The translations under genes and the position numbers were made by a program. Below are positions 1-9,664 of a stretch of 15,274 nt of DNA, piece after piece. Source of the stretch: Cochliopodium minus (Eukaryota > Discosea > Himatismenida > Cochliopodiidae). The stretch spans positions 1 to 15,274 of the forward strand of contig JAMYWO010000450.1 of assembly GCA_024220525.1 (NCBI GenBank), given 5' to 3'. Numbering within the stretch: the stretch's first letter is position 1; every line of letters begins with the position of its first letter. The notes beneath the pieces were generated by a model that searched no databases, was not told where the DNA came from, and saw only the letters and a list, made by a program, of their open reading frames with translations.

Positions 1-60
1 AAAATAAAAAAATAAAAAAATAAAAAAATAAAAAAATAAAAAAATAAAAAAATAAAAAAA
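1..60. repeat. (AAAAAAAT)n microsatellite, 8-bp period
   Basis: T occurs at 5, 13, 21, 29, 37, 45 and 53, separated each time by seven A. The array probably continues beyond the left edge. Confidence 0.95.
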
Positions 61-175
61 GCAAATAACAAAATAAAAAATAATAAAAAAAATAATAAAA
101 AAAAATAAAAAATAAGCAAAAATTTTATAATTAAAATTAAAATAAAATATAATAAAATAAATAAATCTAAATCAT

Positions 176-246
176 AAATAATAAAAACAAAAAAAAATAA
201 ATAATAAAAACAAAAAAAAATAAATAATAAAAACAAAAAAAAAAAA
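176..246. repeat. Three tandem copies of a 23-bp A-rich unit
   Basis: The single C in each unit falls at 188, 211 and 234, giving an exact period of 23. Units are near identical and lie in the presumed transporter intron. Confidence 0.9.
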
Positions 247-313
247 TTTTCGAATAAAATTTTAAATTAAAACAATTTCTAATTTGTCAATAAAAAAGTT
301 TCTTTTTTTTTAC

Positions 314-1615
314 ATTTGTGGATTAAGATCAAAAAGTTTGATTTGGAGTAAATGACTTGGAAGGTTAGTAAGTCCAGCCATTCTATAAACTACGACAAAA
401 ACAGCAAAGGCGATGCAAAAGAGGGAAATGATGGAGGTGAATTTCAAGTTGTCGATGTTTCTCAACAAACAAAAAGGGAACATTATAAGGAACACCAAAA
501 TTTTCACGAACCAAAGTTTAACCATGATGTTGGATGAATTCGAAATCCTTTTCAAAAAATTATGAAAAAAAAAAAAATTGAAAAAAAAAAAAATTGAAAA
601 ATAAAAATTTTTTTTAAGTTTAATTTTAAAAATTTTTGATTTTTTTTTTTCTATTTTTTGATTTTATATGATTTTTTATTGTTTTCAAAAAATAAACTGT
701 GCTTACCAATTCATGAATACATCAGTCAAAAAATCTCCCAAAATGATAAATCTCGCAATAATACCTTTAAAATTAATTCAAGAAAAAATAAAAAAATAAA
801 ATAAAGTATTAAAAAGTATAAAAAAATTTTTCAAAAAAAAAAAAATTTAATTAAGAAAATGTTTACCAGCAAAAGTATACAAGATAATGGATACCTCTGA
901 GATGACTGCCATATTTTTCCCATAAAAAATAGCAGCTATGGATTTATATGAAAACGTTTGAGTTTTGTTGGACAACACTGCCAGCTTTTCGAAGGAAAAG
1001 TTGGAGACGTACCAGATCAGCAATATGAAAAACACTCCCGGTATCAACCCGCTCACTCTTATTGCAAAAGGAATGGACAATACTCCTGATCCGATGATTG
1101 AATTTACCAGCTTTTAAAAAAAAAACATTTAGTTTTATTTTCTTGATTTTAATTTTTTTTGATTTATTAAATAATAAATATTTAATATTATTGAACATCA
1201 ACAAATGATACTTTGAAAATTTGAACTCATCGATCAATATTGTTAAGATATTAAAATTTGATCCAAATTATAGAAGGTTAAATTCTATTTGACAAATAAA
1301 TTATCGATGAAGTATGTATATATTCCATATCCTCTTTCAAATGTGAATTATAATTTATTATAACAGAATATATTTTCATAAGGAAAATTATATCCTCATA
1401 TATCATTCAACTGTATAAGATATTGTTGTATGATTGATTATATATGGTTTTATATGTTAGATTGATTCGATATTTGATATTAGAAGTACATTGAAGATGG
1501 AGGAGCTAGCCGTTGCTTTTGCTAATCCGTTCTCCTTCTTTTCTGGGTTTAATATAGGGGTGGATTCATAAATATCAAACGACCTGGTTTCCTCTGGGTT
1601 GATATCCTTATACAT
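314..1615 (-). CDS. SLC38/AAAP-type amino-acid transporter, 3' part missing
   Basis: This is the N-terminal part of a multi-pass amino-acid transporter of the AAAP/SLC38 family. These proteins carry amino acids across plasma or endolysosomal membranes, usually coupled to sodium or protons. Coding exons on the minus strand are 1615-1490, 1110-867, 764-707 and 547-314, and the phases join cleanly to give 220 codons plus two bases. The first membrane segment, near residues 42-66, carries the family motif NSIIGSGVLSIPFA, formed across the first junction (SIFN|LVNS). Later segments follow at about 110-140 and 155-190, with LRNIDNLKFTSI between two of them. I chose the ATG at 1615 because an A-rich leader precedes it. 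The frame stays open upstream but has no ATG, so an extra upstream exon is possible. Substrate cannot be told. The C-terminal half lies off the left edge. Confidence 0.85.
1111..1489 (-). other. Intron 1 of the SLC38-like gene
   Basis: It runs from donor GTACTT at 1489 to acceptor AAAAG ending at 1111, 379 nt, phase 0. It is AT-rich and I see no coding segment on either strand. Confidence 0.8.
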
Positions 1616-2005
1616 TTTTTTTTTATTTTTATTATTTTCAATATCTTTAAGAGATCCCTCAATGTCCAATTGCAAAACCACAAAGTGGAATAAAACAAAT
1701 TCAAAACTAAACTTTCTTGATTTAATCTATTTTAAACAAAATAACCTAGATTTTAAATATTTTCAAAAAGAGATTGAATGCCTATTGTCTTGAAGTGAAA
1801 ATCTTTTGACAATCTTTATTTTTTAAACAATGATTTTCAATTACTGAAGAAAAATGAAATTTACTTTGTAGAAATAAAAAATTAATTTTATTTCAATCAA
1901 TTGTATCCTACCCAAAAAAGAGATTTGAATCTCCATCATATATATATCATCTATAAACATCTGTTTTTTTTTTTGATTTTTTTTTATACAATCGAAAAAT
2001 GAACT
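1616..2005. other. Spacer between two minus-strand genes
   Basis: It holds the 3' flank of the small membrane-protein gene and the 5' flank of the transporter. An A-rich run in the transporter's sense lies directly before its ATG. The plus-strand frame across 1599-1793 has low-complexity codons and no recognisable product. I see no RNA gene. Confidence 0.6.
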
Positions 2006-2663
2006 TTATTTTTTGTTTTTGAACCAAATAAAGATGGAGATAGAAGCAGCTACAAACCATATGATGGACAACCATGAAAATACAGAAGATAATTTGTTGG
2101 CATATAAATTGCCCTGCACTAATCTCTCTGCATCCTCTTGAACATATCTCAATATGAGGAATTTATCCTTGATAGTGGCTGTAGAATACAATGGTGCCTT
2201 TGATGAATCTGTAGGAACATAACATTTCCACGATGATCCAGGTATATAAGTCTTTATCACTTCTCTGGATGCTTCTTTGTTATATTTCGCTAATAAGAAA
2301 TCTGTTGCGGCCAAGGATGATTGATTATAATTCTTTGTTGTCTTCACTGAGAAAACTACCAAATTTTCATTTTCGCCTATTTCTATCAATTTGTTTTTGC
2401 TTTCGATAATACATACATCATAAACATAATCATCCATCAATTCCTTTCCATATTCTATTTTTGTATGTGTTCTTTTTTTTTTTGAAATATAAGAAATATA
2501 TTCTTCACAATAAATAAGTATAATCAATCTTGATATTTGATAATTGTGTTATTTTTGAAATATCTTACACTCCATGTATTATCCCGAATATTAATAATTG
2601 AAATACACCAATAAAAATGAAAAATAATCCAAAATAAAAGCTTGTGATAGATATCTTTCCCAT
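2006..2663 (-). CDS. Small protein with two membrane segments, unknown function
   Basis: I do not recognise this gene. Two exons, 2663-2569 and 2528-2006, are joined across a 40-nt intron (GTAAGA..CAAG, phase 2) to give 205 residues. A long hydrophobic N-terminus (about residues 9-39) is followed by a polar region of roughly 135 residues, then a C-terminal hydrophobic segment (about 178-198) and a basic tail, FKNKK. This suggests both ends on one side of the membrane and a large loop on the other. The loop has an NQS glycosylation sequon and the segment PGSSWKCYVPTDSS. That segment resembles the PG..CYxxP loops of two-pass proteins such as BK-channel beta subunits or DUF3592 proteins, but the likeness is too slight for a functional call. 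Without the first exon the frame lacks an ATG, so the spliced model is preferred. The stop at 2006 is TAA. Confidence 0.72.
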
Positions 2664-2853
2664 TACAATGAATTTTTCTCTTTTAATTATAAATAAATAT
2701 CAAGGTCAGTTTATAAAAATAACCTCAATTTTTTTTATTTTTATTATAAATTGATAATCGAAAAAACTATGATGTGAATATCAAAAAATAATTTGACTTT
2801 TAATTTGTCAAAGAAATTTGTTTACTTTAATTACTATATACATAGAAGTGTTT

Positions 2854-4803
2854 TCAAAATTGAGAAGAAAGCTCCTTCCAAGAAGAGGAATTGTTGATAA
2901 GAGAATGAAGAGTGGAGATCAAGTTGTCAAAAATAACTCTGATTTGAAGAGTAGAATCCCTTTCACGCACAGTAACAGAATTGTCCTCCAAAGAAAGGAA
3001 ATCAATGGTCACAACATAAGAAACACCAATCTCATCCATACGAACATATTTCCTACCAATAGCAGTACTAGACTTGTCTATGGTGAAAGAGATACTATTA
3101 GATTTCAAAGAGAAAGATATCTTGGAAAAAAGCTCATCACACTTGGAATCTGAGGAAAGAGATATCAAACCAACTTTGAAGGGAGAAATGAGAATGGGAA
3201 GAGACAATACTGTCTTTAGCCTTTCATTATGGTCTACTTTTTCTTCTTTTCTCAAATAGAAATTCTGTTCCAAGATGGCATATATGATCCTACCAATACC
3301 AAAAGAAGGTTCAATCACAGAAGGGACAATATTCTCACCTGTCACCTTCTCTTTGACCATCTTGAATGATACCATCTCTTTGGTTAGTCTCAAGAGTTGA
3401 TCTCTCAATTTGACAGTGTGAATACCATTCTTTTCAAAGTTCTTATTGATTAAACTAATCTCATTGTTAGAAAGGTTTGAAAGATAATCCATCAAAGCTC
3501 TAGCATCACTTTTGAAAGTTCTACCAATCAAAGATTTGTTGAATTCTGGTTGAAATTTTTCAACTTCAATAGGAGAAGGATAAGCTTTGAAGTAAGAAAG
3601 GTTGGTGTTTGTTGATCTTTGATGATTTGTCAAATCATAACACGATCTATCCGCACAACCAACACACTCTACCCAACCATAAGATGTCAACAACTCTGCG
3701 TCCCAACAATCTTGAGCATAAAAAGCCATCTCAATCGAAAGATGTTGTCGGAATCTCAACATACCTGGCTTCACACCACAATCGTACAAAAACAACATTG
3801 TCCTCACAAGAAAATAACCCAGTGTTTGATTTGATACAATACCTTTTTTTACTGCTTCACCAATGGGCATATGGACAAGTTCTTGAGAATCGATCTGGTT
3901 TTCACGATCATATAATGGCAAAACAACGTTTTCAATCGAGGAAAACTTGGGATGACTTTTGTCATAAGGATCAACAAAATACTCTATTTCAGCCAAAGTA
4001 AACTCTCTCACACGAATAAGGCCTGATCTCGGAGCAATTTCATTTCTAAATACAGTACCGATGGTAGCACCAGCAAAGGGCATCTGATTTCGATTGTACT
4101 TTAACAACTTTGCAAAATTCACAAATATACCTTGCGCTGTTTCTGGTCTTAGGTAACCTGGTTGCGTACCAGTTGGACCTATTTGTGTAGGTAACATCAA
4201 ATTGAATGGAAACGGTTCTGTTAGTTCATTGCCTGTTTCAGGTGCTTTCACTTTATACTTTTTCATCATTTCGTTTAATTTTTCACAGCTCAAATCGTCA
4301 ACTTGGGCTATCACTCGCTCGTATTCTTTTATCTTTTCCTCCTTCAAGCTATCGTTCTTTTCTATCTCAGTTTCTAGATGCTCTTTTTATTTATTCAAAA
4401 TTAATTGAGTTTATTTTTCAAAATAAAAAAAAAAAATTTTTAATATTTTACCCACTAACAATTTATCTGCTCTATAGCAAACACCATTTTCAACATCTTT
4501 CACCATATAATCTGTAAATTTATATACATGACCAGATGTTCTCAATATGGGATCAGGTGTCAAGCATGTACATTCCAATTCCAACATCTCTTCCTCTATT
4601 ATGAAATGCTTTCTCCAATGTGCTATCACATTTGTTTTTATCGCCACCATTGGCGGACCCAAATCGATCAAACCTTTGAAACCGCCATAGATGCTGAATG
4701 ATGGTTCGATAAGGTATCTTCTCTTCATCACTTCATCGAATACTTTTCTATCGAAATTGTCTAATTTCTTTACTTGTTTCTCTCTTTTAAATTCTTCTTT
4801 CAT
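2854..4803 (-). CDS. GARS: Glycyl-tRNA synthetase (class II, alpha2 type)
   Basis: This enzyme attaches glycine to tRNA-Gly using ATP and should act as a homodimer. Exon 1 is 4803-4452 and exon 2 is 4382-2854. The 69-nt intron (GTAAAA..AAAAG, phase 1) rejoins as RADKLLV|EHLE, giving 626 residues. The N-terminal core has SIYGGFKGLIDLGPP and ILRTSGHVYKFTD. Class II motif 2 is FRNEIAPRSGLIRVREF (about 229-245), preceded by GYLRPETAQG (about 193-202). Motif 3 is EPSFGIGR (about 475-482). The segment DCWDAEL and the nearby ADRSCYDL are typical of the eukaryotic enzyme. The anticodon-binding domain fills about 512-609. The start is fixed by an in-frame TAA ending four bases before the ATG, so there is no room for a mitochondrial presequence on this transcript. 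No WHEP domain is seen, and the protein is slightly shorter than animal forms. The stop is TGA. Confidence 0.98.
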
Positions 4804-5139
4804 TTTTTATTGAATCTGTTTTTATTTTTTTAAAATTTCAAGATCAAACTCTTTTATTCAATCTTTTTTAAAAGAATATATTACTGTTAAAATTATAAGA
4901 AAATAACATTAAGCTATATAATTATTTTCTCTTGATATTTAATCTCTTTAAACAAAGAAATTGAAAATTTACCATTATAAAATTGAATTCCTTTTTTTTA
5001 ATATTTGAAGAAACATTATTAATTGATATTAGAGTATGTTTAGACATTGTTTGAGATTCTATTGGAAATTTTCTTATCATTTTTGAATGGAATCAAACCA
5101 TCTAATCTCTGCAAGAGAAAAATTTAAATAAAAAAAAAA
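4804..5139. promoter_or_regulatory. Divergent 5' region between GARS and the TM9 gene
   Basis: This 336-bp spacer separates two divergently transcribed genes, so both promoters should lie here. It is AT-rich. An unbroken run of A directly precedes the TM9 start codon at 5140, and a shorter A run precedes the synthetase ATG. I cannot identify specific factor sites. No exon or RNA gene is visible. Confidence 0.5.
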
Positions 5140-7433
5140 ATGTGTGATAATAACAAAATTTTATTTATATTGGTGGCTTTATCATTGATATCATTCACAT
5201 ATTGTGCTTTGGAAAATCACAGAGTATTCAAAATTTTTAATAGAATTGGAAATTAATCTTATATTAACAAAAAACCTGTTCAAAAATAGTACAAAGAAAA
5301 AGAAAAAGTAATTTTATTTGCAAATAAAGTGGGACCATTCCACAATCCCCATGAAGTATATCCATTCTTCTCACTTCCATTTTGCAAACCAACCCAATTT
5401 ATTGAATCAAATATGGAATCATTAGGAGAAGCAATCCAAGGGTATGAATTGATACAATCACCAATCGAAATAAAGTTTATGGGTAAATAAAATTATCAAA
5501 ATAAAAATATTTTTTTTATTTACGTGTATACTAACAATCCATAAATATAAAACTATCCTATAAAATTAAAGAAAAGAAAACACAATTATAATCAATAAGA
5601 ATCGAAATCTTTTATCTATCAATTTTTCATATATTTTTTATAAATCTTAGAAAATATCGTACATGGAATCATTTGTACAAAGAAACTAGTATCCCACGAA
5701 TTATCCACATTTCAAAAAGCTATAAAAGAACATTATTGGTTCCAATTGTTCCTTGATGATCTTCCTATATGGGGAATGGTAGGTTAGTACAACTTTCTCT
5801 TACAATAAATAACATTAATACAAGTATAAAGCAAAATAATTTGAATTTATTGAATAATTTAGATAAATCCTCATTAATCAAACAAAAATTCTTTTCATTA
5901 GCCATCAAATAAATAAAAGATATATGAGATTAAATATATAATCAAATTCTCAAACATAAACATTTGTTATTGTTTAATCATTGATATTTGAATTATAATT
6001 TTATAAAATTTTAACATATTCTTTGAAAAACAGGAGAATTAGATGGATCATCACAATATCTCTACACCCATCTCATCTTCTCCATCTCCTACAACAAAGA
6101 TCGCATCATCGAGGTGAACATGACCTCAGAAAACCCCATCCTCATCACCAACAAGCTCGAAGAGGTCAACTTCATCTACACCGTCAACTGGCAACCAACG
6201 ACAAAGACCTTCAAAACAAGATTTGACAAATATCTCGAGAACGATTTCTTTGAACATCAAATCCATTGGTTTTCCATCTTCAACTCTCTCATGATGGTCT
6301 TGTTCTTAGCTGGTTTGGTCATCATGATTTTGTTGCGTGTTTTGAAGAAGGACTTTGACACGAAGCAGGACCAGGAGGACTTGGAGATGGAGAGTGTGGG
6401 TTGGAAGCAGCTCCACGCCGACGTCTTTAGAGCTCCTTCTTACTTGCCTGTCTTCAGTGCTCTTTTGGGCACTTCTTATCATCTCGCTAGTTGTTTGATT
6501 TTGGTCATTGTTGTTTCCATTGCAGGTCAATTTTACTCTGAGTAAAAATTTTGTTCAAAAAAAAAAATTCAAAAAATTTTCAAATTAATTTATTTTTAAT
6601 AACCTCTATCTTTTCATTTTAGGAGAGGATCTATTACTACTGCATCTATTGTTTGTTATTTGCTCACTTCTTTCATTGGAGGATACACTCAAGGCTCATT
6701 TTACCTCCAAAATGGAGGGCAAAAATGGATCAAAACTACAGCTCTCACCGCTTTGCTCTTCCCTTTCATCATCTTCAGCATCGGATTTTCTCTCGACTTT
6801 TACGCTATGTTCAAAAGCACCTTGACAAGCATTCCACTAGGTTCTTTGATCGCCCTTTTGTTTTTGTGGTTGTTGATCAGTGTTCCTTTGACTTTTGCTG
6901 GTGCGATCGTCGGAAGAAATATCAACGGAGAGCCCAACTTTCCTACCCGTCTTTCTCAAGTCCCTCGTCAGATTCCTGAGATGCCTTGGTTCGGACAGAG
7001 ATGGATCTACATTTTGTTGGGTGGTTTGTTGCCTTTCGGATCCATTTTCATCGAGATGTACTTTCTTTTCTCCTCTTATTGGCAATACAAGTACTACTAC
7101 GTCTACGGCTTCGTCCTTGTTGTCTTTGTCATTTTGGCGATCGTCCTCGTTTGTGTCAGCATTGTCTCTGTCTATTTCTTGTTGAGTTCTGAGGATTACA
7201 GATGGCATTGGGTTTCTCTTTTGTCTGGTTCTGTCACCGGCTTTTATGTTTATCTTTATTCTATTTATTATTTTTACACCAAGACGAACATACATGGCGC
7301 CTTGCAGGTTCTTTTTTATTTTGGTTACACTGCCTTGTTTTGTATCACCATCTCTTTGATTTGTGGTGGAATTTCTTTTTTTGGTTCTCGTTTTTTTGTT
7401 TATCAAATTTACAAAAACTTGCACATAGATTAA
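5140..7433 (+). CDS. TM9SF: TM9 superfamily (nonaspanin) membrane protein
   Basis: Nonaspanins are nine-pass membrane proteins of the Golgi and endosomes, linked to sorting of membrane cargo and to adhesion and phagocytosis in amoebae. Exons are 5140-5223, 5290-5482, 5651-5782, 6034-6541 and 6623-7433. All phases agree and give 575 residues, a little short for the family. Residues 1-23 form a signal peptide. The lumenal domain has the family block NKVGPFHNPHEVYPFFSLPF, then DDLPIWGMVGELDG and a possible sequon, NMT, at 165. A first membrane helix at about 213-237 is followed by a cytosolic loop with GWKQLHADVFR. Eight more hydrophobic segments follow, including GSITTASIVCYLLTSFIGGY and the loop PRQIPEMPWF. 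The C-terminus is KNLHID, where the family usually has KxD or KxE. Exon 4 was extended past an internal GCAG|GT to 6541 because only that gives AGQFYSE|RGSI in frame. Confidence 0.97.
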
Positions 7434-7554
7434 ATAATTATTAATATAAAAAATATTTATTTATTTCAGTTTTTAAATTATTTTTAATTTTGTTATCTAT
7501 TTCAATTGATTTTTTTTGATTTCTTTGTTTGATAAAATCTTTTTTTTTTGAAAT

Positions 7555-8102
7555 TTATTTATTATTCGCAAGTTGTTGCAAATGGGTCAAAACACGTTTT
7601 TTAATATATTCTCTTCCAAATGGCTCGTATGTGCTTGTTTTTCCATTGAAGCTATTGATAGAAAAAAATTGAGAAAATAAATTTTTTTTTTTTTTATGGT
7701 GGTTGAAATCTTTTTTACACTAGAACAGAAATATCATGAATATCATCGATATATTTCCATAAATCATTGATATCATAAGTGATTTGTTTTTCATTTGAGC
7801 TTAGCTTCAATTTCTTTTCAAATAATCTACATATTCCTTTAAAGTATATAAAAATTTAATATAACGAAATTAATTTAATCTGATTCACAAGATAATATAG
7901 AAACTTGATTGATCAATCATAAGAATATTGAGATATTAATTACCATTCATTGCTTCAGAAACACTCTTAAAATCATCATAGGTTCTAGTGGATTTATTTT
8001 GGGTGAATTGAACAAGTAAAATAGAATGTTTTCCCTAAACATATAAAAAGAAATTTATATACACTCAATAATTAAGAATATAAAAAAAATTAATATTACC
8101 AT
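7555..8102 (-). CDS. ERH: Enhancer of Rudimentary Homolog (ERH)
   Basis: ERH is a small, highly conserved eukaryotic dimer that works as a scaffold in nuclear RNA processing and decay. Four coding exons are too short to show as one open frame: 8102-8100 (the ATG alone), 8034-7944, 7836-7719 and 7651-7555. Introns are 65, 107 and 67 nt, phases 0, 1 and 2, and the joined product is 102 residues against about 104 in animals. Alignable family blocks run through the whole length: HSILLVQFTQ near the N-terminus, RTYDDFKSVSEAMNGICRLF, QITYDINDLWKYIDDIHDIS, LVFNGKTSTYEPFGREYIK and a basic C-terminus. The leader before the ATG is A-rich. The gene is convergent with the TM9 gene, with 121 bp between the two stop codons. 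The exon-1 assignment is the least certain part, since it rests on splice signals rather than on coding content. Confidence 0.94.
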
Positions 8103-8224
8103 CTTTTTTTTATTTCTTTTTTGAATAAACATTAAAAAAAAACTGATTTTGAAATTGGGGGATGACTTGTGTTTATATTGATTTTGATTTGGCATCCTTT
8201 GAATTTATGATATATATATTTGAA

Positions 8225-8548
8225 AAAGGAATAATAAATAACATTTCCATTCAAATGAAAAATTAAGAAAGATATTGGAATACATTTACAGAATTATTCA
8301 AAAGAGATCAAATAATGAAATGTAAATTTTTTTTACTATTCAATATAATAATACCCTTGTTTTTAATTTTTTTATCAAAATTTTTTGTTTTTAAAAAGAA
8401 TTAATTCTTTTCTGATGTTAACTAAAAAGAATTTTAACCTTCATAGTTACTGAATTAGAATCTAATTCCATTGATTTAGGGACCTCTAATCTGTAGTCCT
8501 ATCAATGTCTTAATATTTTTTTTTTTGTTTTTTTGTCGATTAATTCAA
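8225..8548 (+). repeat. Direct repeat, copy 1
   Basis: It is similar over its length to 9665-10020, from GGAATAAT at the left to TTTTTTGTCGATT and TTCAA at the right. Shared landmarks in order are ATAACATTTCCATTCAAATG, ATGAAATGTAAA, CCCTTGTTTTTAATTTT, ACTAAAAAGAAT and the 76-bp core at 8436-8511. The left two thirds differ by many small indels, so the copies are not recent. Edges are approximate and show no TG..CA ends or terminal inverted repeats. Confidence 0.85.
8436..8511 (+). other. Conserved 76-bp core with hairpin potential, copy 1
   Basis: The first 48 bases are identical to 9891-9938 and only three of the remaining 28 differ. The core contains a near-perfect palindrome, GAATTAGAATCTAATTC. 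It also has a longer stem in which CATTGAT pairs with ATCAATG, extended by AGG with CCT, around a loop of about 17 nt. A T-rich tract follows. This could be a small structured RNA, a protein-binding site or the best-preserved part of a dead element. No known RNA class was recognised. Confidence 0.4.
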
Positions 8549-9664
8549 CACATCTGAAATCAAATATTAAGAGAAAAATCTTCTAAAATTGATTTCTTTC
8601 TTTTCAAAAGTGATAAATAGTTTAAAATGAAAAATAAATAATAATAAAATCCTTATAAAATAGGTGGAAAAGCTTTCTGAAGAAGGAGGCAAACGGAGAA
8701 GAAAACTGCTGTTGAAAAATTGATGTTATCCCCTCACGTACATTTAGTTCTAATTTATAAGGGTAAAAAAAAAAATTTGATTCTCTTAATAAATTTAAAT
8801 GGTCAGATAAAATAAATTAGAAATGTTTCACTATCTTTTATTTATTAAATTAATTATTTAATTATATTTTTTATTCAAATTTACATATATTATAAACTTG
8901 GGATATTGAAAATATATAAATTAGGTTAATTAAAGAAGAAAGAGATTTTGTCATTAAAATAAATTAATTAAAAAAATGAATAAACCAGTAAATAAGTTTT
9001 AAACAATCTTTAAAAATGAAGGGAGAAATGTTCAATAACTTCTCAATAAGAGTATTTAGAGAGTTTTGAATCAATAAAGGACAACATTTTTAAGATAAAA
9101 AGTATCTGTTTACTACCAAAAGAAAGATTGTTCTAATTGCTTTGAAAATCTCTTAGGGATAATTTGGAGCGGACAATTTCTTTTTTCAGTTTCATTCAGG
9201 TGTTTTTAAGAGAAATATTTTGTTTTCTTTCAAATCCAAATATGAATCTGTTTAACAACCAAATAAATTTTGATGTTCTCTCTTTTCTTTTTGTACAACT
9301 AAAAATTTTATCTCCCCTTAGATAGAGGAGAAGCTGCTCACCAAAACAATGAAATGTGGATGTACTTAGTTTTTGTCCAACTTTATTTTTAAACAATTTA
9401 AACATAAATGAAAATAATCACTCCATTCATGGCTCTTGAATCATTCTTCCAAATATGACATTTTGTTCTTTTTTTTGGGTTCTCTGATTGGAATAAATTA
9501 ATAATTGTTAAGGAAAAACAAAGGCAATCTCGAGAGAAAAATGATTTTTTAAGAATATAAAAAAAAAATTAAGTATTGGTTTTAAATTTTGAATGAATAG
9601 GATAAAATAACTTCTCCCTTGATCATTAAAGCTTCTGTTTTATGTTTGGTTGAACAAGGTAAGA

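Larger units (their letters stand above)
1..313 (-). other. Probable intron of the SLC38-like gene (low-complexity A/T)
   Basis: The stretch is almost entirely A and T, A-rich on the plus strand and therefore T-rich in the sense of the minus-strand transporter gene, as are most introns here. The last recognisable exon ends at 314 with GTAAAA directly behind it, so this is most simply the start of the next intron. I see no exon or RNA gene in it. Confidence 0.55.

Noticed and set aside
1616-1681. Longer transporter N-terminus starting upstream of 1615
   Set aside because: The frame is open up to a TAG at 1727-1729 but has no ATG; it could be reached only from a GTG or from an unseen exon. The A-rich leader before the ATG at 1615 favours that start.
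2006-2023. KKxx ER-retrieval signal at the end of the two-pass protein
   Set aside because: The tail is KNKK, with lysines at -4, -2 and -1 but asparagine at -3, so neither KKxx nor KxKxx is met.
2818-4001. Plus-strand open frames of 111 and 130 codons
   Set aside because: They are antisense to the glycyl-tRNA synthetase, whose motifs are unmistakable, and show no domain of their own.
6528-6541. Alternative donor GCAG|GTCAAT ending TM9 exon 4 early
   Set aside because: It would remove QFYSE and break the phase with the next exon. The donor at 6542 restores the conserved AGQFYSERG segment in frame.
6837-7424. 195-codon minus-strand open frame
   Set aside because: It lies fully antisense to TM9 exon 5, has no recognisable domains and an odd, highly polar composition. 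It is a shadow of the real gene.
8436-8511. tRNA gene in the conserved core
   Set aside because: No cloverleaf, no B box and no acceptor stem on either strand.
9196-9405. 69-codon minus-strand frame with an ATG in the spacer
   Set aside because: No family likeness, no A-rich leader and Lys/Phe-rich composition expected by chance in AT-rich DNA. I could not find neighbouring exons.
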